In this document: in pieces, positions 22,601 to 33,096 of the stretch
How the letters are laid out: every line of letters starts with the position of its first letter
Numbering within the stretch: the stretch's first letter is position 1
Assembly: GCA_964030475.1 (NCBI GenBank)
Contig: CAXIPT010000001.1
Coordinates: forward strand, 21,429,838-21,493,837
Source of the DNA: Tethya wilhelma
Lineage: Eukaryota; Porifera; Demospongiae; Tethyida; Tethyidae
Reading direction: 5' to 3'
DNA: 64,000 bases
Notes under the pieces: generated by a model
What the model was told of the DNA's origin: nothing
The model's input: only the letters and a program-made list of their open reading frames with translations
Databases searched by the model: none
Translations under genes and position numbers: made by a program

Positions 22601-24448
22601 AGCCTCTGGCAGGACCAGTTGCTCACTCTCTAAGGTCTTGTCTGGTGCTCCCCCTTTTGGCATCCAAACACGATACAACAACTGGTTGCGGTACACGAAG
22701 TGTGCAGGGCGACTCTTGTCCTGCATAACAGCTCCTTTCGCTAGGTCACGAGCCTGGGTTAGAGTGGGATCGGACTGTTGCAGCCTAGCCATCTCTTCTG
22801 CTGTGGCATTCACAATGTTCGACAAAGTGTTGTCACGCTCACTCTCTGGCTCAACCACAGGCTCTGAGTGTGTCTCCTTCCCCCTAGATTCTTCATGACC
22901 TTGCTCTGGAGGATCCAGTTCCAGGCTGTTCAATTGGGGTAACTCGGATATAGCTTCCCTTCGAAGTCTCTCCTCCTCCTCTCTTAGCTTCTGAGCTTGG
23001 GACCGGGTAACGGCTACCATAGTACCCTCAATAGATTCACTACCAACATACAGATCTCGTCCCAATAAAACCGGTACAGGGAGGCTTGGAGCAACAGCAA
23101 CCCTCGTGGTGCACTTCAGAGCATCGCACACAAGCTCGATCTCAGCTGTAGGATAAGAGCACACATCACCATGCACACACAACACAGGTACCTTTGTATG
23201 AGGATCCAACTTAGCCTCATCAATCACTCTCGCTGACACGATTGTTCGATCAGCCCCTGTGTCCACAAGCATCTGCACAGACTTTCCATCCACGCTTCCT
23301 TGTTTCAAAAATTTGTGGCCATCTTCATTCCATGCAACACTGTCACAGCTCCCTGCAAACCAGCCTTTAGCACTGGGCCTCTCAGTCGAAGCTTTCTTGC
23401 TGGGACAACTGTAACTGAGATGTCCCCACTGGCCACAGCTGTAGCACCGCTTGTCCCCCTGTGCGTTGACTTGCACCCTCCTTGCATCAGTAGGGGGTCG
23501 AGGGGATGTCTTCTCTGGTTGAGGAGTAGGTCTACCACTGGTTGAAGACTTGGTCACAGCACTTCGCCCACCTTCACCCTTCCGAGCGAGTGAATATTCG
23601 TCAGCCCACTCCTCCAACTCTTCGAGGGAAGTTGGTTTCTTCTCCTTAAGCCATACAGCCATCTCCTCGGGCATACCCCTTAGGACCTGTTCGGTAATGA
23701 CGATCTCTCTCACTGACATCTTTTGGTCCTTCACCCACCTGTCGAAATGATCAGTGGTACGCGAAACGTATGCCCGGTAAGTCTCGTCACCTCTCTTCTT
23801 TTCATGACGAAACCGTTGTCGATGTGTCTCTTCATTCACTTGGTAACGATGCAAAATGGCTGTCTTGACTTTCTCATACACCAACGAATCCTTGCTACTT
23901 AAAGCAGTGTAGGCAGAGAGTGCTCTCCCAGTCAGCAGTCCGGCTAACTGTGTTGGCCACACTTCTTCTGGCCAACTCTGTTGTTTTGCAATCCTCTCAA
24001 AAGTGGCGAGAAAATCTTCAATGTCGTCTTTCTCTCCAAGCTTCTGTAGCGTTGGTTTAGGTAATTTGGGCTTTGCTGCCGCTTCCGCTTCTCGCTTCCG
24101 TAGGTCACTCATTTCCTTCCTGCACCTCTCCATTTCCGCCCTCTGGTTCTCTACCAGGTGTAATAACATCTCTTGCTGGGAGCGTTGTTGTTCCATTGCT
24201 TGCTCGTGCTGCTCCCTAGCTAGCGTTTGTTGTTGCATCAGCAGGTGTATCAGGGCGGCCGTTGAGTCACCACCACTAGCTGGAGGGACCAACGTTATCC
24301 CTCCTCCTTCGTTTGGCTCTCGTCCATCCACTTTCTCTCTCTGGTCGACGTTCTGAACATCGCCTGTGGTGTTCTCGGGCTCTTCGTCGCTCATTTCTTC
24401 TGTCACTGGCTGTCTAAAAAGTCTTCCCGAGCGGGTCCTATGAGTCAT
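19655..24448 (-). CDS. Gmr1-like Ty3/gypsy gag-pol (assembled from two copies)
   Basis: One long frame, start ATG 24448. N-terminal third: coiled-coil gag with a SCAN-like capsid (about residues 150-290) and a CCHC zinc knuckle (about 335-348). Then an aspartic protease (VDTGAD, about 395-400), followed by the INTEGRASE: an HHCC finger, then the DDE core MDVVGP, SDQGANF and LVERFNG. Only after that come reverse transcriptase (FCVDYRQLN; YIDDIVVF) and RNase H (LQTDASNSG, TDHKPLSWL). Integrase before RT is the Gmr1 arrangement, not the standard Ty3 order. The N at 20450 carries an artificial duplication of ~110 codons, because parts of two element copies abut. No envelope gene. The frame is otherwise intact, so at least one copy could be recently active. 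Confidence 0.9.
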   Translation of the reverse strand: MTHRTRSGRLFRQPVTEEMSDEEPENTTGDVQNVDQREKVDGREPNEGGGITLVPPASGGDSTAALIHLLMQQQTLAREQHEQAMEQQRSQQEMLLHLVENQRAEMERCRKEMSDLRKREAEAAAKPKLPKPTLQKLGEKDDIEDFLATFERIAKQQSWPEEVWPTQLAGLLTGRALSAYTALSSKDSLVYEKVKTAILHRYQVNEETHRQRFRHEKKRGDETYRAYVSRTTDHFDRWVKDQKMSVREIVITEQVLRGMPEEMAVWLKEKKPTSLEELEEWADEYSLARKGEGGRSAVTKSSTSGRPTPQPEKTSPRPPTDARRVQVNAQGDKRCYSCGQWGHLSYSCPSKKASTERPSAKGWFAGSCDSVAWNEDGHKFLKQGSVDGKSVQMLVDTGADRTIVSARVIDEAKLDPHTKVPVLCVHGDVCSYPTAEIELVCDALKCTTRVAVAPSLPVPVLLGRDLYVGSESIEGTMVAVTRSQAQKLREEEERLRREAISELPQLNSLELDPPEQGHEESRGKETHSEPVVEPESERDNTLSNIVNATAEEMARLQQSDPTLTQARDLAKGAVMQDKSRPAHFVYRNQLLYRVWMPKGGAPDKTLESEQLVLPEACRPTVLKLAHEVPAAGHMGVTKTKDRILQRYYWPGIFKDVAEYCRSCEVCQRSTPRKPPRAEMIPMPIMSHPFERMAMDVVGPLPKSKRGNRYILTIVDYATRYPEAIALPSTEAARIARELVLLFSRVGIPEEILSDQGANFMSSMLQEVYDLLHIKRIRTSPYHPQTDGLVERFNGTLKSMLRKFVGTGQNDWDEYLPYLLFAYREVPQETTGFSPFELLYGRKVRGPLDVLRESWTSANEIREDVPSVMIDMRAKLLEMTEVVQANVEKAQQRQKELYDRGTRQRAFDVGEKVLVLLPNPHHSLKLEWNGPYEVTKAVSPVDYEIQMPDHRKEKRIYHVNLLKKWHAPIPTLLSIAMTDEDCSDEPAPEWTGSVDIIENLYPIEVREETDIEVSGENLSAECRQQLHDVMRKTPSVFQNTPGRTTVIEHEIHTGNAPPIRQKPYRLPYAKRNMVKHELDEMLRAGVIRPSVSPWASPIVLVPKKDGTTRFCVDYRQLNSVSTFDAYPMPRVEEMFESIGRAKYVTTLDLAKGYWQIPMGASSREKTAFATPFGLFEFEVLPFGLHSAPATFQRMINHVLRDCQSFSKAYIDDIVVFSDSWEEHLQHLAEVFQRLRDANLRVKLIKCHFGLNKTPYLGHVIGEGKIEPSEEKIVAVNEFPQPTRKRDVKSFLGLVGYYRRFVPNFSTIAAPLTELTRKKRPDKVVWSSQCEQAFXLAEVFQRLRDANLRVKLIKCHFGLNKTPYLGHVIGEGKIEPSEEKIAAVNEFPQPTRKRDVKSFLGLVGYYRRFVPNFSTIAAPLTELTRKKRPDRVVWSAQCEQAFQVLKEALVKKPILMVADPVKPFILQTDASNSGLGAVLSQVGDDGLEHPVSYASRKLLPREQKYATIEKECLAIVWALELFHVYLYGQLFTIETDHKPLSWLHRVKRSNGRLTRWALLIQPYNFKMRYRKGADNKNADGLSRSGPQSDELTTESSIHD
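20450..20450. other. single-N assembly joint with duplicated flanks
   Basis: 20121-20449 and 20451-20780 encode the same stretch of pol with a few residue differences (for example K/R and S/A near RPDKVVW). Two different element copies meet here, so the duplication is not a property of the element. Confidence 0.85.
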
Positions 24449-24511
24449 TCGAGGTTACCGACGGGGTAAGTTCAAGGGATTTTCGGCACGGCTCCTTTAG
24501 CGAACGTGCTT

Positions 24512-24530
24512 AATCCCACCGCTGCCACCA
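24512..24530 (-). promoter_or_regulatory. retrotransposon primer-binding site (tRNA-Leu type)
   Basis: Six bases inside the 5' LTR, the minus strand reads TGGTGGCAGCGGTGGGATT. This is complementary to a tRNA 3' end AATCCCACCGCTGCCA plus CCA, which is the acceptor/T-arm end of animal tRNA-Leu. It fixes the direction of the element as minus. Confidence 0.8.
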
Positions 24531-24536
24531 GAAATA

Positions 24537-24866
24537 TGTCACGAAGTCACACAGACTGCAGCTTGCGCACTTCCACTATGGCGCCAAGCTGAGAAAAACA
24601 CTTTCTTTTCATTCAACAACAGCCCAAAGACAATAATACTCACAAGAAAAACGAGAACTAAACTGGACAAAACCGGTTTACACTAAACAAGTCAAACGAG
24701 TTTTTACACTAATCTAATTGTGTCAACCACAGTTTACTACACTAAATCTATAGAGAGGTCATGATCACAAAAATCAATAGTAAAATTAATCCACCATGAT
24801 CACAAAACACAACTAAATAAACAAATACATTACTATATTAATAAAGTCAAATGTTCATTCATCACA
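24537..24866 (-). repeat. LTR (330 bp) of gypsy element A, 5' LTR
   Basis: Mirrors 3974-4303 in length and sequence. Outside it the bases TGATC (24867-24871) repeat the pentamer at 3969-3973. It should carry the element promoter, reading on the minus strand. Confidence 0.9.
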
Positions 24867-26214
24867 TGATCGTTATGGTCATTATCTTCCATCAGCTTGT
24901 ACAAGTGTTCGACTAGCTCTGTTAGTTTGTCAATGACAATTTGGATACTGCAGAAGACCACATTGGGAAGGATCTTGGGGTAGTAGAAGATGATGTTGAG
25001 CTGGTCAAGGTACTCCAGAGCAGCATCCAAGGCTTCTTCACTGTTCAGGTGGATTCTGTGGGCAGCTTCCAGGCACTCTTTCTTGGTGATGATCTGCCTC
25101 TGAAGAACACTAGCTATCTCTTGCAATTTCAGTTGTAATACAAACCATCTAAGGGGAATTTTTCGCTCATTGCTCGGAAAAAGTTTCCTAATGACGTTTC
25201 GAATATCTGTAGCTATCTTTTTCTCCTTTTCTCCCGGGCACTTTGCGTTTATGCCAAAAAGAACCTTCTCCATTCGACTGCCACAGAAGATCACATTGTG
25301 TGCAATAGGTACCAACAAATTTGCCATTTTATCTTCCTTTTCTTGCCTGGTTTCCTTGCAGTTTTCTTCTAGATCTTCATGGGTACCAATGAACAGCATT
25401 TTGGGAGACTTGTCTTCAGTGACGTTATGTCGGAGTGACTGGAGGGACCGTATAGCACATTTCACATGCTCTTCATTTGTGAGAGGAGAGCGAACAGCCT
25501 TAGAGAGAGGTCTGCCTTGTTCGTCATAGTACTCAATGACCGGATGCTCTGAAAATGCCTCGGAAAGTTTTTGCACATGGATGTATAGTGAGGTTTGTCG
25601 TAGAAACACCGGTAGAACTTCTTGAAACTGGGATTGACCACCTGTATCGGTTATGATGATGAAACGACGCTTGAAGTGAACATCACTACCACTCGATTGG
25701 TCGATTAATTTCACCAGTTCGTCTTCCGTAGCAGACGCCAACTGCAAAATTCTCTCTTCATCAGTTTCCATCGAGGACAGAGAATCATCTGAATTGGATC
25801 GTTCTTTTAATTGTCTAGACATGGTCTGATCTTCAGTGATAGTGGTAGTGGGTGTGGTATTTGCTCCTATTTCCAATTTTAATGGGGCAGTGTTTAGATT
25901 AGCTACCAAAAGAGAGTCAGACTTTTTGTGGTTCTTCACGAAGTCGGCCAGTATACTCTTTAGCTTCATCCCTTCAAGGACATGCCACACTTCGTCCTCA
26001 GAATCTGAGATCATGGGAACGACCTGGACCGGTCGACGAGCACACGGGGTGCTCTGACGGATGGAGGGAGGATCTTGACCGAGGAGCATGGCCAGGGTCG
26101 AAGTTTTACCCGAACCAGCCACTCCTGAGATCATCATCTTCAACATCTCCAGTATGACGTAGCCTTCCTTCATTGCCTCATCAAAGAGATTCACAGACTG
26201 AGCAATATCAGATT
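24867..26214 (-). CDS. Roco-like GTPase with Death domain, N-terminal half (disrupted by LTR element)
   Basis: A single minus-strand exon entered through a strong acceptor (TTTTTTTTCAG at 26215) in phase 1. It encodes a P-loop ISGVAGSGKTST, a G3-like DTGGQSQF and a G4-like IGTHEDL: the Roc-type G1/G3/G4 set. These are followed by the start of a COR-like helical region. The frame runs to 24867 and then reads into the LTR, where it stops after ten codons. The true continuation is the frame ending at 3973. The first coding exon is not evident: only about 235 bp separate this acceptor from the OGFOD2 terminal exon (see findings). ROC-COR GTPases act as intracellular signalling switches; its Death domain points to apoptosis or immunity. 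Confidence 0.85.
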
Positions 26215-26449
26215 CTGAAAAAAAATTCAACAATTATTAATGTTTTCTTCATGAGCGCCAAGATATGTAGTCTGCCCAGAGGAGGGTATGCAAAGGGTTA
26301 AACTATAATTATTGCATGTGTTGAGGAAACTCATTGTTAATGCACTTTAAATGGAGCATGAGCATGACCTCGGATCCTAATACATGACCTTTGACCCTAA
26401 AGCCCATACCTCCTGATAAATCTAGCAACCATAATTATACGTGTTATGA

Positions 26450-29400
26450 TCATGCACTTAACTTACTCCTTTCTTGGTATAGTCCACACCAAGTTTGACA
26501 AGAGTTGCGTAGCACTAGATTTAGACAGTTAATGCACTGAGAATGCTCCCTCCTCTGAACAGATGATCGACACCAGACAATGAGATTACATCGGTAACCA
26601 CTGGTGAGAAGTCGAACACCGTTTCTGTGTTGACCAACATGAAGGACTCCCTACATGTGTAACAAGGGTGTGCAATGGAGAGAGGAGATGATAAATTATC
26701 TTTGCATGTGACAATGTTCACAACTATGAGATTGACATTGAACAAAGAGGACTAGTAAGGATCAAATGAATGCAAACAGAGTTAGGACACTTTTCTGGTT
26801 CTCTATTAATGGCCTGGAGATTTTATATAATATAGGTCACATTCCCTAGCTGACTTTTTAAGTGCCACACTTGAGGAAGTTGGAGGTGGGGGGAGGAAGT
26901 CTACATTATGCTTATCTATACCTGTCCTATTTTGTGCTTCAGGTCGTAGCATTCTTCTTCTCTTGGTTCACTGTTGATGTGTTGACCACATCTGCATGTG
27001 GTATGTACAATATGATCAAACTAGCAAAGACATCCTCTTCAATGTCAATGTACCTGACTCCTTTGAAGTAGAGGTTACTTCCAGTAAACTCTCGGCCTAG
27101 ACACACATTCAGTGTTACCTACAGAGGGGCAAGGTGGGAGGATTATAAAGAGTGAATTTCACTCAGCAAAACTTTCGTGCCTGCAACATATCATATAGCA
27201 GGAAAGTTTCGCGAGGCTTAACTTTCGTGGATGCCTGTCGTCAGCGAAAAATTTTGTCCGCAAATTTCTCTGTATCATATAACGTAACAGCTCATCCATG
27301 AAGTTAAAATGCAAAAATGTTTGACCAGATGGATCATAATCTGCAAAAGTTGTACACCCTGCAAAACTTTCCCGCTCTATGGTAAGGTACACTGTACATA
27401 AAGTATTGTGACATGCAATTTGTTTATTCTACATAGAAAACAGAGACTATAGTCTTAGATGAGGGTACACACAAACGCTGACACACCTCACTCCCATCCA
27501 CATGTAAACCTAGATCATAATCTTTCCCAAGTCCATACTCAATCACATATCCATGATGAGAGTCCAACTGCTGACCAAGAATGGGGTAGAGAAATGATGC
27601 AAATGGTTGGACATACTTTTGGACAAATCTGCAGGAATGTACAATGCGTATCACTATAATATTACAATTATGACATCATTAAGCCATACGAGTATCTAAA
27701 CCACAAAAATTTCATGAAGCCATTCATGCATGTATGACCACACCGGAAGTTACATAAGCGTATAATATAGTTATATGAATATGTACAACTATACATACGT
27801 GTGGCTTGAATTTCACATCAGTGCATTAATATTTCAGCTTACTCATCTAGGACTGGTTTGAATCCAATCTCATCCAGGGTGACTCCATATCTGTTCATTG
27901 TGTTGGGTCTGTTGATTCGTAGCTTGTTCTCTTTACACCACAACTCAAAGTGATTGATCTCCTCCACAAACTCTCTACAACACTTGTCAGTGAGCATCTT
28001 GAATGTAAAGACACCTGGAGGAGAGAAGATATGAAATGGGCTAAAATGTAGTGAAAATTAAGTCCGGATTATTCCTATACAGTTTGTGACATGTACGTAC
28101 ACATTGAGTTAAGGGATCTTGGCCCACACAACTTGATAGAATCAAGTATAGACAGCTCAGTACAAGTCTCAAAGATCAGTACTCATCTACAAGTTAGTAC
28201 ATTAAGCTTTTCTTTTTTAATATTATCTTTCTGGCACAACACACCTGGTGTCTCTTCAGTGAGTATTGATCTCATCTTCTCTCTGTTCCCAGATTCTACC
28301 ATCTCTCTGAATGAGGCTACAAACTCCCAGCCACTCAGGTGGTAGAGGTGAGAGTGCAATGGCTTGTAGTGGTCACTTATTGTCTTACACAGCTGCTCAT
28401 ATGCCTTCACTCTTTCTTCAAGTTCACTACAATAAAATAGAGAAACATGCTATCAATTAATATTGGAAATTCTAGTGCAGTGTCAATCATAGATAATATA
28501 GCAGGGGACAATGAACAATGAAGGCACCAAGGTGCATAAGCCTCGGCGCAATCAACTGACAGCTAGCATGATGCACAACATGAATGTATGATCCAACCAA
28601 CCTCAAATTCTAGCCTGTAGCCAGGAGCTGACCTGAGACTCTCACTACTAAGTCATTGACCTGAGTCAGCCACAGGCAGACTAAAAAATGTATACATGCA
28701 GAAAGCAAGCCAACCTTTGTTTGTCTTTCCAAGAGCACAAGCAGCATTGCACTGCTGCTGCTGCTGCTGTTAGTCACTGTCAGTGTTCTTTGGATATACA
28801 GACAGGAATTAGCCTTGCCAATGCATGATTATACGCAGCAGGGTACTTATAAAACCAGGAACAGGAAATAAGGAAATGGGAAACGAGGAAATGGAGAAAT
28901 GAAGAAATGAGGAAATGAGTGATTTGGTAGCTGTGTAGAAGTTTGATAAACACGCTCAGAATATTAGCTAAGCTACAGAGTACTCGAGTACACATCTAGC
29001 CTACGTGTCTTGAGCAAAACAAAGATCACAGACTGTGTGGTGCTTGAAAGATTGTTGCCCATGCAATAATTTCTATATAATGTGCACCTTTCTATCTCCA
29101 AAATCATGCTGCTGAAGCAAAGAAGATGCGCTTAGTGATGATGCAAACCATCCGTGAGTTGAGTCTGGACGTATTGTAAAGACATCTACGCTGAAATCTA
29201 ACTGTCAGCTTGACAGATGAGCTATATGATCTCAAATAGTGTCGCGGGCCAGACACTCAGTACCTTCAATTCAGTATAAACATTGACTAAGTACACAAAA
29301 TAATTTGAACTTTGAACAAAGACGGTCATCTCTGAAGGTTATATCTCGACCAAGAGTGTTACCGTACTATGTCATTACTGAGTAAAGCCACATCTCAACA

Positions 29401-30298
29401 CTTGACGATTGCATAGGGCTACCATCAATTAATTCATGACCGCATGCATTTCCACTGACGGTGGTCCACTGTACTCAGCTTAGAAGCCTGCTGTTTGGTA
29501 GCCTCTTAGTCTACCAGGCTATGCGTTTGGTTCAGTTGCAGAGTTGAGTGTTTACTCCTCCTCTTTGTGCTTTTAATCATGTTTTTGTTTAGTATTAATT
29601 TCACAACATGTTCAATCACAATCATAATAGCTATATATATTATCAGATAATAGTCCTACTGTGACAGCTCACTCATTCCAGCAAAAGAAAAATGGTACTC
29701 AATATAGCACAGCCTGCCAGTAACCTTCCATTTCATTTCTTCATTTCCTCATTTCCTATTTCCCATTTCCTCATTTCCCGTTCCTGGTTTTATAAGTACC
29801 CTACGCAGCAGCAGCCTCAGCAGTAAATCGTTGTGGCAACCGTGAGCATTGCTCTGATTCTAAATAACGCACACTAAATCAGTAGGCGTGGCCTCGAAGC
29901 TAAGCGCTAAAAGAAGCACAAAAGCCTCAAATCTCAGCAACAACAGCGTTTTGGACAGCAAAAAATGTAATTCTACAAGATCATTCACATTTATGAACGT
30001 AAGTACTATCGCTTTTGTAGCTAGAGCTGTCTTTCTTGAGATTTCGATTGAACAGACAGACAGACAGACAGACAAAACGACTACCGTAACCCTCTGCACG
30101 TGCTACGCACGCGCCGAGGCTTAATAACTATTTCTAGAGTCTCAAGCTCTAGCTTGTTTACCTCTCAGTATGGTATCTCTGATAGTGACTCAGCAGTTCA
30201 CTGATATACTCTATCTGCTTCTCCTCAGGCAACCGCCTCACATGATCTGGAAGAAGGTCCTTCAATGACTCTGGCTGGGTTTCTTTTGCTTGAGCCAT
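26450..30298 (-). CDS. OGFOD2: 2-oxoglutarate and iron-dependent oxygenase domain-containing protein 2 homologue
   Basis: Seven exons on the minus strand: 30298-30162, 28426-28245, 28014-27843, 27628-27487, 27118-27054, 26970-26922 and 26650-26450. All have GT-AG borders and consistent phases, giving about 315 residues (human protein about 350). Diagnostic blocks: RPNTMNRYGVTLDEIG; QLDSHHGYVIEYGLGKDYDLG; the iron-binding HxD as LHVDGSE; VTLNVCLGREFTGSNLYF; GVLHVGQHRNGVR with the distal His; and GYRCNLIVWCRSS with the 2-oxoglutarate-binding Arg. Start chosen at MAQAKETQPES, the first ATG of exon 1. Substrate unknown for the family. The last exon has a strong internal donor (A|GTAAGT, 26467/26466) that could splice in frame into the next gene. 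Introns carry two foldback/MITE insertions. Confidence 0.92.
27170..27390. mobile_element. MITE-like element in OGFOD2 intron 4
   Basis: Contains inverted copies of a catatagcaggaaagtttcg / gcgggaaagttttgc motif near its ends and repeated aactttcgtg...gcaaaa blocks. This is the pattern of a small terminal-inverted-repeat element. Boundaries approximate. Confidence 0.45.
28830..29815. mobile_element. foldback element in OGFOD2 intron 1
   Basis: 28834-28920 (gcagcagggtacttataaaaccaggaac... ggaaatggagaaatgaagaaatgagg) is inverted at 29722-29810 (cttcatttcctcatttcc... gttcctggttttataagtaccc). The arms are ~90-100 bp with an ~800-bp non-coding loop. Gln/Ala-type CTG repeats flank both sides. Confidence 0.75.
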
Positions 30299-30472
30299 CT
30301 GGAAAGTTTAAAGTTGTCTTGAGAATCAAAGGGTGTGTATTTATAACTTCATTTAGTTGTCTCTAAAATTGATGATCTTTACCGAATACATTCACATGTT
30401 CACGTCAAAAAAAAATAAACGAACAAGAAAAAACCTCTCTAAGTAAGTAAAAAAAACACCAAAACAATAATG

Positions 30473-33096
30473 TCATTCAGTTTCTGGTGGCTCTGTATAC
30501 AGTGACAGGTCTCTTGTTTGCATCACTGTCTCTAATGCTGCTTCCAATCCCTTATTTGCACCCAGCATTCCTCGAACCACCTTTGAGCTCCATACGAAAT
30601 ATTCGTGCACACGTTCTTTCGTCCACCCATCAGGAGTGCATTGATTGAGGTCACGAAGGTTGTAGAGCTTGTCTGCATAAGAAATGATCCTAGCTTTAGC
30701 ACTCTTGTGGGGAGCATTCACGATCTGGAGATGAAAGAAAAACAATGGTAATTGCATGATAGTCGTAGCTATAGCCCAACAACATTGAATAGAAAATTCA
30801 ATGAGTGAGCAATAGGAGGATAAATTCCATAGCTCTCAGACTCTAGTATTATATTTTCACAACCTCTGGTCTTCAATAGCCTTCTTCCCAGGCTCCTCCC
30901 TCATTAAACGTAACAAAAGAAAGCTGGGAATAAGGCTAGTCTACGTGTGAATAGACATTACAATAGAAATTGAACTCGGTATGTGCATAGATATAGTATC
31001 TATGGTATGTGTTATCATCTGAAAGCTCTTTTTGTGCTGATTACAACGGTGCAATTTTAAAGTTTTGTACAGCAAAATATCAAGTCACTAGTCCTGGGTT
31101 TGGCCCAACTTGGATCACAATCATAAATCTGACAATACCCACTGTAATATTCAATTCATGTCAACACAAATCTTCTAAATGAGATTACCTCTGTATCGGA
31201 CATCAATATGTCTGGTTACAAAGTAAGTGGTCAAAGCTGCATTACTATTATGATGGACAGTGTGCATATGTGTTGTACCTGTAATCGTTTTCTTTCGGCT
31301 TTGGGTAGTGACTTATCATCACTGACTTCTCGTACCAGACTACACACTTCAGCTCCAAAATGCTCTTCAAGTTCTTCAAATGTTGTTTGCGTGTCTTCAA
31401 CTGTATCGTGAAGGAAAGCAGCCTGGTCCATGTGTGCATGTACATACGTATGCGTGTCCTTCATATCAATGTACATTCTTATTATAAGGTAGCCATAGTA
31501 CGATGGCCACTCAGCTATAATAGTGAATTGTATCACTGAGAGAGTGCTGGTTGCCATTTGAGACATGCAAGGTACAGTAGCATTTTACCCATGAGTGCAG
31601 TTTACTATTTGATTGTATCTTGACCTAGCCTTTAATACAGGCTAAAAAATAGGGAGAAAGAGAGCCTATAGCTGGTATGTGAAACCACATGAATGATGTT
31701 GCCTGTAGAGAGACAGTTGAAAGAGTTTGTACAGTTTCTCTACTACGACATACTGATTTGCTACGTGCTACGTCATTCACATGATTTCGCATACCAGGCT
31801 AGCTCTGTCACTGGAAATTCGGTCCGGGTGAATTTGGTCCGGGGGGACAAAATTCCCCAATAAATCTTCTGGGGAAAAAGGTCCGGGGGACCAAATTTCC
31901 TGGGGAAAGTTGTCCTGTCGTGGAGAATTCGGTCCGGTGGTATAATTTAAACTTTGCTCATTTTTTAAGTACCACAGAGCTATATTTTTATTCTATGATT
32001 CAAGCAGCACTGATATCACATGCATGCAGAATAAGATTGTGATCCAGAGATTGTGATCTTATGTTCATCGCTTAGACTCACGGGCCAGCCACTCCCTCTC
32101 AATCTCTTCCTGGTGAGGGAGTGGCTGGCCTGCGAGACTAATGCTCACCTAGACCGTGGATATAGCTTACAAGGCAGAGACTTACAATTTATGATAGACT
32201 TACAATAATACAATTGCATGTGCATGCGATCATAGATAGTATAATGCGATGCAGCGTGTATTATAATTATAATACAAGGAAACAAATGATTTTTATCTTG
32301 AACAAGTAGATGTCTAAAGCAATATTGTGACAATTTAACATCTCAAGGATACTGCAAGGTTTAGATTAACTCTTGCTCTTATGGTTGGTTTGTATGGTTC
32401 ATAATCTTTGAGTTGCCGGTTTGGTCACACCAAATTCGCGGCCACTGTCACTCAGACAGGGAACAAACTTCAACTGATCTGATCATCATGAAGACTAGTC
32501 ACAAATCTGGATGCAAGCTAAGGTTAGCTCAGCTAGTCCTGCGCTTGAAAATACTCCTGCTGTATCCATATCATAAGCAAACTCAACCGGACCGAATTCC
32601 CCAGACACGGACCAAATTCCGCAACTACTTCCACGGGGAATATGGTCCGGGGGACCTATTTCCCCGGGGAATTTTGTCCCCCGGACCAAATTTCCTGGCG
32701 GACAATATTCCCCGTGACACCTCTCCCTTTCAAAATTTCAGCACATAATTCACAGGGAGAGAGCCAGGGAACGAGGCTAAACTTGACCATAGGTGAACTG
32801 TCAGAGTACAAGAGAACCTTCCCATCACAAACCCATCACTCAGTCACACACATAACTCACATGACATGTGCACGGGACTACTAAACATTTGAAGGGTAAA
32901 GTTTTACCTGTAGTACAGCCACATCAGTGACACCCCCCTCCTTCCAGATGAGATGAGCTACACCTATGGGATGGTTGATGTAGGGGGTCTGGTGGTCATC
33001 CTTGCGCCTCTGGTCCCTGTGCTTTATGGCGGCAAAGTTCACGGCTTCCAACAACAAGCCTATGAAATCCTGATCACCTTTCAAAGAGCTATCCAT
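30473..33096 (-). CDS. HDDC3: Guanosine-3',5'-bis(diphosphate) 3'-pyrophosphohydrolase MESH1 homologue
   Basis: Three exons: 33096-32908, 31422-31279 and 30724-30473, all phase 0 with GT-AG introns. They give 194 residues (human HDDC3 179). HD-domain residues are present in order: KHRDQRR, the HDTVED metal-binding/catalytic pair, and [27 protein letters not shown] matches the C-terminal helices. Known activity: metal-dependent hydrolysis of ppGpp in vitro and of NADPH to NADH in animal cells. The Met at 33096 is preferred over 33129 because the upstream extension is out of frame in the second copy (8947). It lies downstream of ELOF1 on the same strand, the order also seen at 7974-9135. Intron 1 contains a 920-bp insertion. 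Confidence 0.95.
31801..32720. mobile_element. 920-bp insertion with inverted ends in HDDC3 intron 1
   Basis: Absent from the equivalent intron at 9136-9533, which defines the borders to a few bases. Both ends carry degenerate copies of GGTCCGGGGGACAAAATTCCCC in opposite orientation (31815-31935 and 32590-32715), with outer GTCAC/GTGAC. A secondary hairpin occupies about 32075-32140 (gccagccactccctc inverted). Non-coding, so a non-autonomous DNA element. Confidence 0.75.

Noticed and set aside
19911..24356. Plus-strand frames of 60-137 residues across the gypsy element
   Set aside because: Antisense shadows of gag-pol with no independent motif.
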